A stretch of 64,000 nt of DNA from CAYVHU01 sp964451415 (GCA_964451415.1 CAYVHU010000001.1:124001-188000); one strand, 5' to 3'; numbered from the stretch's first letter, positions 24,971 through 34,033 are shown. Notes: generated by a model not told the origin, from the sequence alone. Translations and numbers: made by a program.

Positions 24971-25473
24971 ACGTTGTGATCCTTTAAAATTTTCGCAAGA
25001 CGGTTGCGTTCATCACCGCTCAAGGCCGCGGCCTCGCCCCCCTCTGCGGAAGGCCGCCCCCCGCCGGCGCCACGACGACGGAAAAAGAAAACGACTGCGA
25101 AAATCCCCAAAACAGCAATCACCCCCGGACCAATCCACAACACCAGCGTCGAGGCCTTGAACGGGGGATCCAGCAACACATAGTCGCCATAACGGCTCAC
25201 CATGTAGTTGATGACGTCCACATTGCTTTTGCCCGCCTGAACGCGCTGACGAACCAAGACGCGCATATCGCCTGCAAGCTCCGCGTTTGACACCTCAATG
25301 GACTCGTTTTGACACACCACGCAGCGCAATTGCAGGCCGATGTCACGGGCGCGCGCCTCTAGAACGGGGTCCTTGAGCATCTCGTTCGGCTCCACGGCCC
25401 ACGCGTTCACGGGCGTCAGGAGGGGGGTTGCGAGGGCCAGCAAGAACATGAACAAAAGCGTGCGCATAATCAT
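24967..25473 (-). CDS. ccmH: Cytochrome c maturation protein CcmH (CycL)
   Basis: Membrane-anchored thioredoxin-like reductant of apocytochrome CXXCH motifs. A signal peptide (residues 1-26) is followed by LRCVVCQNESIEVSNAELAG with redox Cys51 and Cys54, and a C-terminal membrane helix near residues 105-130. The 168 residues correspond to the short CcmH domain; the TPR part is the separate ccmI. Four-base overlaps on both sides show tight coupling to ccmG and ccmI. Confidence 0.94.
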   Translation of the reverse strand: MIMRTLLFMFLLALATPLLTPVNAWAVEPNEMLKDPVLEARARDIGLQLRCVVCQNESIEVSNAELAGDMRVLVRQRVQAGKSNVDVINYMVSRYGDYVLLDPPFKASTLVLWIGPGVIAVLGIFAVVFFFRRRGAGGGRPSAEGGEAAALSGDERNRLAKILKDHNV

Positions 25474-26021
25474 TCCTTACGAAGTTGCTGGATGAGCGGC
25501 CAGATGATTTTATCCCAGTTTTCTGAATCGATGGGACCGATCTGTTTGTAACGGATGATCCCTTTTTTATCGACGATAAAGGTTTCCGGCGCCCCGGTGA
25601 CACCAAGCGAAATCGCCACCTTGGAATGGGGGTCCTCGCCCACCCTGGCATAGGGATTGCCAAGACGTTGCAGCCAGCGCGGCCCGTCCTTGCGGTTCTT
25701 TTCCCGCCAATCGATGCCGAAAATGGGGATTTTATAGCGGTCGCGAATCTGGATCAAAAAGGGATGTTCCACCCGGCACGCGATGCACCAGGACCCGAAA
25801 ACGTTCACCAACGTCACCTGACCGATCAGGTCCTTGGTGCCCCACCCTTGTTCAAAGCCCTCAATGGCCGCCAAATTGAATTCCGGCACTTTGCGGTTGA
25901 TCAGCACCGACGGAATAATATTGACTTCCTTGCCGTCGCTGACCTGCCTCAACTGCATGACGGAAAAAATACCGACCACCCCCAGGACCAGCAACGGGAT
26001 GAAATATAAAAGACGTCTCAC
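25470..26021 (-). CDS. ccmG: Thiol:disulfide interchange protein CcmG/DsbE
   Basis: Periplasmic thioredoxin-fold protein anchored by an N-terminal helix (residues 3-22), reducing the CcmH/apocytochrome disulfide. The active site is FGSWCIACRVEHP (Cys79, Cys82); most relatives have WCxPC, so the Ala at the usual Pro position is a small deviation. GVTGAPETFIVDKKG provides the cis-proline loop. Length 183. Confidence 0.94.
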   Translation of the reverse strand: MRRLLYFIPLLVLGVVGIFSVMQLRQVSDGKEVNIIPSVLINRKVPEFNLAAIEGFEQGWGTKDLIGQVTLVNVFGSWCIACRVEHPFLIQIRDRYKIPIFGIDWREKNRKDGPRWLQRLGNPYARVGEDPHSKVAISLGVTGAPETFIVDKKGIIRYKQIGPIDSENWDKIIWPLIQQLRKE

Positions 26022-26037
26022 GAAACTTTTCTCCCGT

Positions 26038-28029
26038 TTATTCGGCTGGTGCTGGATGTGCGAGCGATCGCGTCCGCGCTTTCGCCGGCACCCCGACGCG
26101 GTGTTTGCGGTCCATGAGGCTGACGACGGCGCCGAACGTCAACATAAGCGCCCCCACCCACAACCACAAAACCATGGGATTATAGAAAATGCGCACCACA
26201 TAGCTGCCGGTTTTGGGGTCTTTATTGCCAAGCGCAACGTATAGGTCGCCCCAAAACGTCGTTTTGATCGCCGCTTCTGTCATGGGACGATTCTCAACCA
26301 GGTAAATGCGGTTCTCGGGATACATGACGCTAAAAGGAGTGCCATCTTTGCTCACCGCGATGGTGCCGATGTCGGCAATGTAATTCGGCCCGCGCGCCTT
26401 GCGCGTTCCTTGGAACGTATAAGTATACCCCGCAAGGTTGACGTGATCGCCCGGGCTCATCATCTGGATGCTTTCCTGCTTCCATATGGTCGAACCCAAC
26501 ATCCCCGCAAGCGCGATCCCCAGCCCTGCGTGCGCCAGGGTCATGCCCCACGTCGAACGCGGTGTATTCAACAAACGGCGCCAACTTTCACTCAGCGGCG
26601 CCTTAAACAATTTTATGCGCAAAACGAGTTCCGTCAGGGTTCCGAACACCAGCCATCCGACCAGACCGGTGCCGAGCACGGCGAGCATGTTTTTGCCATC
26701 GACCACCACCCAAACGGACAGAATAATGAGCACCGATAACCCCAGCGTGACCCGCAGATTGGATGCCGCGCGCAGGCCGTCCCCGCGCTTCCATGCCAGA
26801 AGCGGCCCGAACGTCATCACCAGCATCATGGGCACGATCAAGGGAATGAAAACGGCATTGAAAAACGGCGGACCAACGGAAATCTTACCGCCGCCGATCG
26901 CATCGAGGAACAAGGGATAAAGCGTCCCCAGCAACACCGCCGCCGCCGACACGCTGAGCAACAGGTTGTTCAGCAGCAGCGAGCCCTCACGCGAAACGGG
27001 CTGAAACAACCCGCCCCCCTTGAGCCCCGGAGCCCGTAGCGCGAACAACGTGAAAGAACCGCCCACCACAACGAACAACAACACCAGAATGAAAGACCCG
27101 CGCAGGGGATCGGAGACAAACGCATGAACCGACGACAGCACCCCTGAACGCACGATGAACGTGCCCAGCAGAGAAAAAGAGAACGTCACGATGGCGAGAA
27201 AGACCGTCCACCCTTTCAAGGCGTTGCGTTTTTCGACCACGATGCACGAGTGCAGCAGCGCGGTGCCCACCAGCCACGGCATGAACGATGCGTTTTCCAC
27301 CGGATCCCAGAACCACCAGCCGCCCCAGCCAAGCTCATAATACGCCCACCACGACCCCAGCGCGATGCCCGCCGTGAGAAACCCCCACGCCGCCAACGTC
27401 CACGGACGAACCCAACGCGCCCACGCGGCATCCACCCGCCCTTCGATCAAGGCCGCTATGGCGAACGAAAAGGCGATGGAAAACCCGACATATCCCAGAT
27501 ACAGCAAAGGCGGATGCAAGGCGAGGCCCGGATCCTGCAACAGCGGATTCAAACCGCGCCCGTCGGAAGGTGGCGGGTACAAGCGCACGAACGGACTGGA
27601 GGTAAACAGAATGTAAAGATAAAAACCCACCGCAACCATCGCCTGGATGCTCAACACGCGCGCCTTCAGGCTCGGCGGAAGGTTGCGCCCGAACAGCGCC
27701 ACCGCGAAACCGTAAAACGCCAGGATCATCACCCACAACAACATCGAACCTTCATGGCTGGCCCACACGCCGGTAATTTTATAGAGCATGGGCTTGGTCG
27801 AATTCGAATTGGCCGCCACGTTCAAAACCGAAAAATCGGAGGTCACATGAGCATACGTTAAAGCCGCAAACGACAACCCCACCAACAACGCCTGAACCAT
27901 CGCCGACGGCCCGGCAAACGCCATCCACTGGCGATCGTTGCGATGCGCCCCAATCAAGGGCACAACCGATTGAAACACCGCCACCATCAAGCTCAAAATC
28001 AGGGTCAGAAGACCCAGTTCGACAATCAT
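26038..28029 (-). CDS. ccmF: Haem lyase CcmF
   Basis: Large polytopic membrane protein (663 aa) that, with CcmH/CcmI, attaches haem from holo-CcmE to apocytochromes. About 15 membrane helices are visible. The tryptophan-rich WWD domain reads YELGWGGWWFWDPVENASFM around residues 230-250. Haem-associated histidines occur in GVWASHEGSMLLW and LHPPLLYLGYVGF. The ATG overlaps ccmE by four bases. Confidence 0.97.
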   Translation of the reverse strand: MIVELGLLTLILSLMVAVFQSVVPLIGAHRNDRQWMAFAGPSAMVQALLVGLSFAALTYAHVTSDFSVLNVAANSNSTKPMLYKITGVWASHEGSMLLWVMILAFYGFAVALFGRNLPPSLKARVLSIQAMVAVGFYLYILFTSSPFVRLYPPPSDGRGLNPLLQDPGLALHPPLLYLGYVGFSIAFSFAIAALIEGRVDAAWARWVRPWTLAAWGFLTAGIALGSWWAYYELGWGGWWFWDPVENASFMPWLVGTALLHSCIVVEKRNALKGWTVFLAIVTFSFSLLGTFIVRSGVLSSVHAFVSDPLRGSFILVLLFVVVGGSFTLFALRAPGLKGGGLFQPVSREGSLLLNNLLLSVSAAAVLLGTLYPLFLDAIGGGKISVGPPFFNAVFIPLIVPMMLVMTFGPLLAWKRGDGLRAASNLRVTLGLSVLIILSVWVVVDGKNMLAVLGTGLVGWLVFGTLTELVLRIKLFKAPLSESWRRLLNTPRSTWGMTLAHAGLGIALAGMLGSTIWKQESIQMMSPGDHVNLAGYTYTFQGTRKARGPNYIADIGTIAVSKDGTPFSVMYPENRIYLVENRPMTEAAIKTTFWGDLYVALGNKDPKTGSYVVRIFYNPMVLWLWVGALMLTFGAVVSLMDRKHRVGVPAKARTRSLAHPAPAE

Positions 28030-28502
28030 CGGTTCGCTCCTCCCGCCGGGGACGTCCCGGCGTCGTTACCCCGCCACTGGCCTGAGCGTTTCAACGCATC
28101 GATGGCCTCCGGCGGCATGTATTTCGCATCGTGTTTGGCAAGCACTTCGCTCGCCTGAAACACGCCGTTCACCTCTCGGCCTTCAATGACCACACCCTGG
28201 CCCTCGCGGAATAAATCCGGCAGCAGGCCATCGTAGACAACAGGCACCGAATTGACCAAATCCGTCACCGCGAAATGCACTACGGAAGAGCCTTCAACGT
28301 GACGGACGGAACCTTTCTTGACCAGTCCGCCCAAACGGATACGCTCGTTCACGCTCGTTTTTTTCAAAACGATGTCGGTGGGGCTGCGATACAAGGACAC
28401 GCCATCGCTCAGGGCATACAGGATCAATCCCGTCGCCACTCCCAACAGAGCCATGGCAATGACCACGAACGTCAGACGCTTGTGCTTACGCTTCATCGCC
28501 AT
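28026..28502 (-). CDS. ccmE: Haem chaperone CcmE
   Basis: Periplasmic haem chaperone tethered by an N-terminal helix (residues 10-30). It binds haem covalently through His124 in LAKHDAKYMPPE, with Tyr128 as the expected ligand (HxxxY motif). RIRLGGLVKKGSV and VHFAVTDL form the OB-fold. The 158 residues match the family. It overlaps ccmD by up to 17 bases; an in-frame ATG two codons later would reduce this. Confidence 0.95.
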   Translation of the reverse strand: MAMKRKHKRLTFVVIAMALLGVATGLILYALSDGVSLYRSPTDIVLKKTSVNERIRLGGLVKKGSVRHVEGSSVVHFAVTDLVNSVPVVYDGLLPDLFREGQGVVIEGREVNGVFQASEVLAKHDAKYMPPEAIDALKRSGQWRGNDAGTSPAGGANR

Positions 28503-28683
28503 CGGACGTCTCCGTTTTATTGTGTTTCGAAACGCTGTCGGCTTTCAGGCGGTCGTATTCCGCTTGCGTAACGCGCAATTTATGCACCGCCGCCACCAGA
28601 ATCGCCACCAAGACGATGGCGCTCAGGGCGTAGGATGGCCACACGTACGCACCATAACCGCCCATGGCTAGAAACTTGCTCAT
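28486..28683 (-). CDS. ccmD: Haem exporter accessory protein CcmD
   Basis: 65-residue single-helix protein needed to release holo-CcmE from the CcmABC complex. It begins MSKFLAMGGYGAYVWPSYAL with the conserved GGYxxYVWPSY motif, followed by one membrane helix (residues 20-34) and a charged cytoplasmic tail. GGAGG lies six bases before the ATG. It sits between ccmC and ccmE. Confidence 0.93.
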   Translation of the reverse strand: MSKFLAMGGYGAYVWPSYALSAIVLVAILVAAVHKLRVTQAEYDRLKADSVSKHNKTETSDGDEA

Positions 28684-28697
28684 GCCCGCCCTCCTTT

Positions 28698-29420
28698 TTA
28701 TGCGCCGTGGATCTGCCTGTAACGCAGAATGCGGACTTTGTTGGCGATGAGTTCCTGGCGCATCCGCACCAGCAACACCCAGACGTAATAGCCATGGTAG
28801 GCTATGGCCAACAAAAACAGGGGCCACAACATGGACGAAGCGATGCCCTGCCCCCCCGAAAGGGACAGGCTCGATCCTTGATGCAGGGTGTTCCACCAAT
28901 CCACGGAAAATTTGATGATCGGCAGGTTCACCGCACCGACCAACGCCAAAATGGCGGCAGCCTTGGTGCCGCGCGCCCGATCGTCGAAAGCCCCCAGCAA
29001 CGCCATGTATCCGATATAGAAAAACAGTAAAATCAACATCGAAGTCAAACGCGCATCCCAAACCCACCATGTCCCCCACATGGGCTTGCCCCACAAGGAC
29101 CCGCTCACCAGCGACAAAAGTGTAAATGCGGCCCCCACCGGGGCCGTGGCCTTGGCCGCAACATCGGCCAGGGGATGCTTCCAGATCAAACCCACCGCCG
29201 CCGCACCCGCCAAGGCGGCATAGCAGAACATGCCCATCCACGCGGCCGGTACATGCACATACATGATGCGCACGCTTTCGCCTTGCTGGTAATCGGGGGG
29301 TGATGTGACCAAGGCCATATAGAGCCCCGCGGCGAACGTCAGCACCGTAATGCCCACGACCCACGGCTGAATGACGGAAGCCAACTTTAAAAACCGGGTA
29401 GGATTAGCGAAGCGGTGCAT
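28698..29420 (-). CDS. ccmC: Haem exporter CcmC
   Basis: Six-helix membrane protein that presents haem to CcmE. The start MHRFANPTRFLKLASVIQPW fits family members (240 aa); a longer frame starting 48 bases upstream exists but adds an unconserved leader. The WWD motif reads MWGTWWVWDARLTSML. Conserved histidines are in MYVHVPAAWMG and WNTLHQGSSL. It is separated from ccmB by an unusual 164-base gap. Confidence 0.94.
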   Translation of the reverse strand: MHRFANPTRFLKLASVIQPWVVGITVLTFAAGLYMALVTSPPDYQQGESVRIMYVHVPAAWMGMFCYAALAGAAAVGLIWKHPLADVAAKATAPVGAAFTLLSLVSGSLWGKPMWGTWWVWDARLTSMLILLFFYIGYMALLGAFDDRARGTKAAAILALVGAVNLPIIKFSVDWWNTLHQGSSLSLSGGQGIASSMLWPLFLLAIAYHGYYVWVLLVRMRQELIANKVRILRYRQIHGA

Positions 29421-29584
29421 ACAATTCCCGTTTTCGAGTCTTTTTTGGAATAAAAACATCGCAATCAACCGCGCGATCCGCAGTCTTTCATAACGATGTT
29501 CTGTTTTATCCCGATTTTATTCCCTGAGCAGCATATTTTTTCGCACAGTGCGCGTTTTCAGTGGCGAAAATGAGGCAGGACCGC
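29421..29584. other. Gap between ccmB and ccmC
   Basis: The 164 bases interrupt an otherwise tightly packed operon. They contain CGCAC-A-GTGCG, an 11-base palindrome near 29550, and an AT-rich stretch. No gene fits. An internal promoter for ccmC-I is possible; no convincing -35/-10 pair was found. Confidence 0.35.
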
Positions 29585-30250
29585 CTATTCCAGAGCCTGC
29601 CTGATGCCCGCCGCCGCGGCCCATGGCGTCAAAGCCAGCGAACCAACAAACAATCCGCTTAGGATCAATAGCTGCGGGCGCGCGGACAAATCACCGATCG
29701 CGGCCTCCACCGCCGAGACGCCGAAAATCAACGTCGGAATGTACAATGGCAAGACCAACAAGGACAACAACACACCGCCGCGTCGGGACCCTAGAATCAA
29801 CGCCGCGCCCACGGCACCGATCAAACTTAACGTCGGCGTGCCCAGCGCCAACGCCAAAATCAAAACCCAGAACCCGTTGGCGGGCAATTGCATCAAAACC
29901 GCCAACAAGGGTGCCGTAATGATCAGCGGCAGCCCCGTGGTGAGCCAGTGCGCCGTCACCTTGGCCAACACAACAACTTCCAACGGCACGGGAGCCAGTG
30001 CCAGAAGTTCCAACGAGCCGTCTTCGTAATCGGTCTGGAACAGGCGCTCCAACGACAGCATCGCCGCCAGCAACGCCGCCACCCAGATCGTCCCCGCGGC
30101 AATCCGCGCCAGGGTGTTGGGTCCCGGCCCCACGCCGAAGGGAAACAAAACCACGGCAATGACGAAAAACGCCACCACCATCAAACTGTCCAGACCTTGA
30201 CGAAACGCAAGGCTCAACTCGCGTTTCAACAGACTTGAAAATGCACCCAT
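29585..30250 (-). CDS. ccmB: Haem exporter CcmB
   Basis: Membrane permease subunit of the CcmAB ABC transporter that powers holo-CcmE release. The 221 residues have six helices and begin FSSLLKRELSLAFRQGLDSL. The conserved segment FQTDYEDGSLELLALAPVPL lies around residues 72-91 and ITAPLLAVLMQLP follows. It starts nine bases after ccmA. Confidence 0.93.
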   Translation of the reverse strand: MGAFSSLLKRELSLAFRQGLDSLMVVAFFVIAVVLFPFGVGPGPNTLARIAAGTIWVAALLAAMLSLERLFQTDYEDGSLELLALAPVPLEVVVLAKVTAHWLTTGLPLIITAPLLAVLMQLPANGFWVLILALALGTPTLSLIGAVGAALILGSRRGGVLLSLLVLPLYIPTLIFGVSAVEAAIGDLSARPQLLILSGLFVGSLALTPWAAAAGIRQALE

Positions 30251-30259
30251 TGCCCGCCC

Positions 30260-30919
30260 CTAAACCATAAACGCTTCATAGAGCGCATTTTCAGCCGCGA
30301 ATGCCGAGAGGTCCAAAACTTCGGCCTCCGGCACCTTGAGATCGGAGTGCGTCGAGAGCACCGCCATGCCGCCTTGGTCGCGATGCGCCTGAACGGCGTT
30401 CTCAAGGCGTTTGATCGTGGCCTTGTCCAATGCGGTGGCGGGTTCGTCCAGCAACCACAACGGCGCGGGCGCGGCGATGATGCGCGCCAAATTCACGCGT
30501 CGTTTTTGGCCCGCCGACAAAAACTGCGCCGGCACATCGTAGAGGTGTTTGATGTCGAAGGTGTCCAGGGCCCGCTCCAGCCCCGCTTTGTCTCCGCGTC
30601 CGCCGCCGCGCATGTCAGCCCAGAAAAGGATGTTTTCCGCCGCGCTCAAAACGGACTTCAGCGCATCGTGATGGCCGACGTAATGCAGCCGCGCCCCGTG
30701 TTCGTCGAGATCGTCCAGCGCATTTTCTCCCTCCCACGTCATCTGCCCCGCATAGGGCTTCAAAAGCCCCGCCATCATGCGCAACAACGACGATTTCCCC
30801 GAACCGTTGGGACCAACGAGAACCAATGCGCCGCCCGATACCAGCGTAAAATCGAGACCGGAGAAAACCATGTGTTCGCCGCGCACGCACAGCAAATCTT
30901 TACCTTGAAACCGGGCCAT
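30260..30919 (-). CDS. ccmA: Haem exporter ATP-binding protein CcmA
   Basis: ABC ATPase (219 aa from MARFQGKDLLCVRGEH; a longer frame upstream is not family sequence). Walker A is VGPNGSGKSSLLRMMAG, the signature LSAGQKRRVNLARI and Walker B LWLLDEPATALD, with the switch His in LSTHSDL. It is the promoter-proximal gene of the ccm operon. The Shine-Dalgarno is weak. Confidence 0.94.
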   Translation of the reverse strand: MARFQGKDLLCVRGEHMVFSGLDFTLVSGGALVLVGPNGSGKSSLLRMMAGLLKPYAGQMTWEGENALDDLDEHGARLHYVGHHDALKSVLSAAENILFWADMRGGGRGDKAGLERALDTFDIKHLYDVPAQFLSAGQKRRVNLARIIAAPAPLWLLDEPATALDKATIKRLENAVQAHRDQGGMAVLSTHSDLKVPEAEVLDLSAFAAENALYEAFMV

Positions 30920-31024
30920 GCCAATCCATCGAGAAGTGTTTCGCGAGAAAACAGGGCCGACCTTAAAGCATCTCACTGAAATAACAAGTGACGCACACGC
31001 GCAAATAACAGGCCACGCGCGCGC

Positions 31025-31056
31025 AAAAAAACGGCCGGGTTATCGAAACCCGGCCG
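31025..31056 (-). terminator. Rho-independent terminator on the minus strand
   Basis: CGGCCGGGTT and AACCCGGCCG form a perfect 10-bp stem with a five-base loop. On the minus strand it is followed directly by seven T. It is one of the two strongest terminators in the window. The nearest gene on that strand to its right is far away, so it must end a short transcript starting in this spacer or acnA-antisense transcription. Confidence 0.85.
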
Positions 31057-31200
31057 CAAAGTCGGCACTGGAAGAGAACTGTCGTTCCCGCAAAGAGTTC
31101 ATGAGGAGGGAGCCTGTTCCGGGACGACCTTCCAAGAGAGTAGAGTAGAGCTATGTTTCACCAGATGAGGTGACATCGAGGAAAGACATATCCGCCTTTT
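31025..31200 (-). ncRNA. Candidate leftward small RNA
   Basis: The boundary on the left is the terminator; the right end is a guess. The arms 31120-31133 and 31070-31090 pair (GGAAG/CTTCC, GTCGT/ACGAC, CCCG/CGGG) and enclose a loop containing CCCTCCTC in the minus-strand reading, resembling anti-Shine-Dalgarno loops described in several alphaproteobacterial sRNAs. No protein of more than a dozen codons fits. A match to 6S or SRP RNA was considered but no diagnostic motif was seen. Promoter not identified. Confidence 0.5.
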
Positions 31201-31259
31201 CGATAAAAACATTTAATCGCTCAAATATGGCCGCTCTATGTCACAAAGGAGGAAATGTA

Positions 31260-31289
31260 ATGGTATATGATCGAATTTCGCAGCGTTGA
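31260..31289 (+). CDS. Possible 9-codon leader ORF upstream of acnA
   Basis: A near-perfect AAGGAGG seven bases before an ATG opens MVYDRISQR followed by TGA, about 80 bases before acnA. The Shine-Dalgarno is stronger than that of most genes here. Whether it is transcribed is unknown: the only promoter-like pair seen for acnA begins downstream of it. Confidence 0.2.
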   Translation: MVYDRISQR

Positions 31290-31316
31290 TCGCCCCCTCA
31301 CTTTTCATGCTATATG
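31286..31316 (+). promoter_or_regulatory. Predicted acnA promoter
   Basis: TTGATC and TATATG are 19 bases apart. The -10 is preceded by TGC (extended -10), about 50 bases upstream of the acnA ATG. The spacer is longer than optimal. Confidence 0.3.
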
Positions 31317-31367
31317 TGAAGACAACGCCAGAATAAATACCCCGCTACACGCCTCAAGGAGTTCTCC

Positions 31368-34028
31368 ATGGCCGGAAATGATACGCTCAAGACCCGTCGC
31401 GCACTGGATGTGAACGGAACATCTTACGATTATTACAGCCTTTACGCGCTCTCCGACGCCGACCTTGGCGACATCTCGAAGCTGCCCTACTCCATCAAGA
31501 TTCTGCTGGAAAACCTGTTGCGCTTCGAAGACGGGCGCACGGTGAGCGTGGATGACGTCAAAGCGTGCGCCAACTGGGCCGGGGACGGTCGCGGCGGACG
31601 CGAAATCGCCTACCGTCCGGCACGCGTCTTGATGCAAGACTTCACCGGCGTTCCCGCGGTGGTGGATCTGGCCGCCATACGCGACGCCACGGTAAAGCTC
31701 GGCGGCGCAGCGGCGCAGGTCAACCCGTTAAGCCCGGTCGATCTGGTCATCGACCACTCGGTCATGATTGATTTTTCCGGCACGAACGATGCCCGCGAGA
31801 AAAATGAAGCCCTGGAATTCAAACGCAACCGCGAACGTTACGAGTTCCTGCGCTGGGGTCAGCAGGCGTTCGACAATTTCCGCGTCGTGCCGCCGGGCAC
31901 CGGCATCTGCCATCAGGTCAACATCGAACATCTGGCCAACGTGGTATGGGACGAAGGCGGCGTCGCCTATCCCGACACCTTGGTGGGCACCGATAGCCAC
32001 ACCACCATGGCCAACGGCCTGGGCGTTCTGGGATGGGGTGTCGGCGGCATCGAAGCCGAAGCCGCCATGCTCGGCCAGCCCATTTCCATGCTCATCCCCG
32101 AAGTCATCGGCTTCAAACTGACCGGCGCCCCGCGCGAGGGCACCACCGCCACCGATCTGGTGCTGCGCCTCGTGGAAATGCTGCGCCAAAAAGGAGTGGT
32201 GGGGAAATTCGTCGAATTCTTCGGCCCTGCACTGGACCACATGAGCCTGCCCGATCGCGCCACCATCGCCAACATGGCCCCCGAATACGGGGCGACATGT
32301 GGAATCTTCCCCATCGACGCCGAAACCATCAATTACCTCACCCTCACCGCGCGCGATGCACAGCGCATCGCCCTGGTCGAGGCCTACGCCAAGGTCCAGG
32401 GCCTGTGGCGCGACGCCCAAACGCCGGAACCCGTCTTCACCGACACGCTGGAACTCGATATCTCCACCATCGAACCGGCCATTTCCGGGCCAAAACGCCC
32501 GCAAGACCGCATCGACCTCACCGCCGCCGCGCCCGCTTTCACGCAAACGTTAAAGGATCTGGGCGGCGTGGATACACCACGCAGCGCGCCTGTCAAAGGC
32601 CAAGACTTCGAACTGCGCGACGGCGACGTCGTCATTGCCGCCATCACAAGCTGCACCAACACCTCCAACCCGTCCGTGCTGATCGCCGCCGGTCTGGCAG
32701 CGCAAAAAGCTCACGCTCTGGGCCTGCAATCCAAGCCCTGGGTCAAGACCTCGCTTGCGCCGGGTTCTCAGGTCGTGGCGGATTACCTGAAGGCCGCCGG
32801 ACTGCAAGAGCCTCTGGATGCCATGGGCTTCAATATCGCGGGCTTCGGGTGCACCACATGCATCGGCAATTCCGGCCCCCTGGCGGACGAAATCGCGGAC
32901 GCCATCGCCGAAGGCGATTTGATCGCCACCGCCGTCTTGTCGGGCAATCGCAATTTCGAAGGCCGCATCAGTCCCCATGTCAAAGCCAATTATCTGGCCT
33001 CGCCGCCACTGGTGGTGGCCTACGCCATCGCAGGATCCTTAACGCGCGACATCGTCAAGGAACCACTGGCCAAGGACAAAGACGGCAACCCGGTCTACCT
33101 GAAGGACATCTGGCCTACCAACGCCGAAATCAACGACACCGTCGCGCGCGTGGTCACGAAAGACCTTTACAAAGCCCGCTATGCGGATGTGTTCAAGGGC
33201 ACCTCCGCCTGGGCCGAGGTGTCCGCGCCGACGGGCGAAACATTTACCTGGCAGGATGATTCGACCTATATCCAAAATCCGCCGTTTTTCGAGGGATTGA
33301 GCGCACAAGCCAGCGACGTGGACGACATCGTCGGCGCCAAGATGTTGGCTTTGCTGGGCGATTCGATCACCACCGATCATATTTCTCCGGCGGGCGCCAT
33401 CAAGGAAGATAGCCCGGCGGGGGCATACCTGCTCAGCCACGGTGTGGCGCGCGAGGATTTCAATTCCTATGGATCGCGGCGCGGCAATCATGAAGTCATG
33501 ATGCGCGGTACCTTTGCCAACATCCGCATCAAAAACGAAATGTGTCCCGGCACCGAAGGCGGTGTGACGACGTACAATGGGCAACAGACCTCCATTTACG
33601 ACGCGGCCATGAGACACCAAGGCGACGCCACGCCATTGATCGTGGTGGCGGGCAAGGAATACGGCACCGGTTCCAGCCGCGACTGGGCGGCCAAGGGCAC
33701 CCGTCTTTTGGGCGTCAAGGCGGTCATTGCGGAAAGCTATGAACGCATCCATCGTTCCAATCTGGTGGGTATGGGGGTTTTGCCGCTTGAATTCACCGGT
33801 GGGCAGACCCGCAAATCCTTAAATCTGGACGGCAGCGAAACCTTCGACTTTACGGGCCTTGCGGACGGCATCTCACCGGGTCAGGACGTCCCTTGCACGA
33901 TCACACGCGCCGACGGCTCAAAGGAAAACGTGACGCTGAAATGCCGCATCGACACCCTGGACGAGGTCGAATACCACCGCCATGGCGGCATCCTCAGTTA
34001 CGTCTTGCGCAACATGAACAAACCTTGA
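31368..34028 (+). CDS. acnA: Aconitate hydratase A
   Basis: Isomerises citrate to isocitrate in the TCA cycle. The 886-residue AcnA/IRP1-type protein has 4Fe-4S ligands Cys429 (SCTNTSNPS) and Cys495/Cys498 (GCTTCIGNSG). Other motifs are GTDSHTTMANGLGVLGWGVG, GNRNFEGRISP and, in the swivel domain, GKEYGTGSSRDWAAKG. AAGGAG precedes the ATG. It is divergent from ccmA, a neighbourhood common in alphaproteobacteria. The Fe-S cluster makes activity sensitive to iron and oxidants. Confidence 0.97.
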   Translation: MAGNDTLKTRRALDVNGTSYDYYSLYALSDADLGDISKLPYSIKILLENLLRFEDGRTVSVDDVKACANWAGDGRGGREIAYRPARVLMQDFTGVPAVVDLAAIRDATVKLGGAAAQVNPLSPVDLVIDHSVMIDFSGTNDAREKNEALEFKRNRERYEFLRWGQQAFDNFRVVPPGTGICHQVNIEHLANVVWDEGGVAYPDTLVGTDSHTTMANGLGVLGWGVGGIEAEAAMLGQPISMLIPEVIGFKLTGAPREGTTATDLVLRLVEMLRQKGVVGKFVEFFGPALDHMSLPDRATIANMAPEYGATCGIFPIDAETINYLTLTARDAQRIALVEAYAKVQGLWRDAQTPEPVFTDTLELDISTIEPAISGPKRPQDRIDLTAAAPAFTQTLKDLGGVDTPRSAPVKGQDFELRDGDVVIAAITSCTNTSNPSVLIAAGLAAQKAHALGLQSKPWVKTSLAPGSQVVADYLKAAGLQEPLDAMGFNIAGFGCTTCIGNSGPLADEIADAIAEGDLIATAVLSGNRNFEGRISPHVKANYLASPPLVVAYAIAGSLTRDIVKEPLAKDKDGNPVYLKDIWPTNAEINDTVARVVTKDLYKARYADVFKGTSAWAEVSAPTGETFTWQDDSTYIQNPPFFEGLSAQASDVDDIVGAKMLALLGDSITTDHISPAGAIKEDSPAGAYLLSHGVAREDFNSYGSRRGNHEVMMRGTFANIRIKNEMCPGTEGGVTTYNGQQTSIYDAAMRHQGDATPLIVVAGKEYGTGSSRDWAAKGTRLLGVKAVIAESYERIHRSNLVGMGVLPLEFTGGQTRKSLNLDGSETFDFTGLADGISPGQDVPCTITRADGSKENVTLKCRIDTLDEVEYHRHGGILSYVLRNMNKP

Positions 34029-34033
34029 GGCCC

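Larger units (their letters stand above)
30920..31367. other. Intergenic region, 448 bp, ccmA / acnA
   Basis: Divergent spacer holding the ccmA and acnA promoters. It also contains a strong minus-strand terminator with no protein gene in front of it, a foldable element with a CCCTCCTC loop (minus) and a strong AAGGAGG followed by a 9-codon frame (plus, 31260-31289). These parts are listed separately. Confidence 0.6.

Noticed and set aside
28486..29364. A 292-codon minus-strand frame covering ccmD and part of ccmC
   Set aside because: Only its last 65 codons (CcmD) are real; the rest overlaps ccmC in another frame and looks unnatural.
31025..31056. Terminator for ccm or acnA transcripts
   Set aside because: It lies upstream of both divergent genes and its T run is on the minus strand to the right of ccmA, so it cannot end either mRNA.
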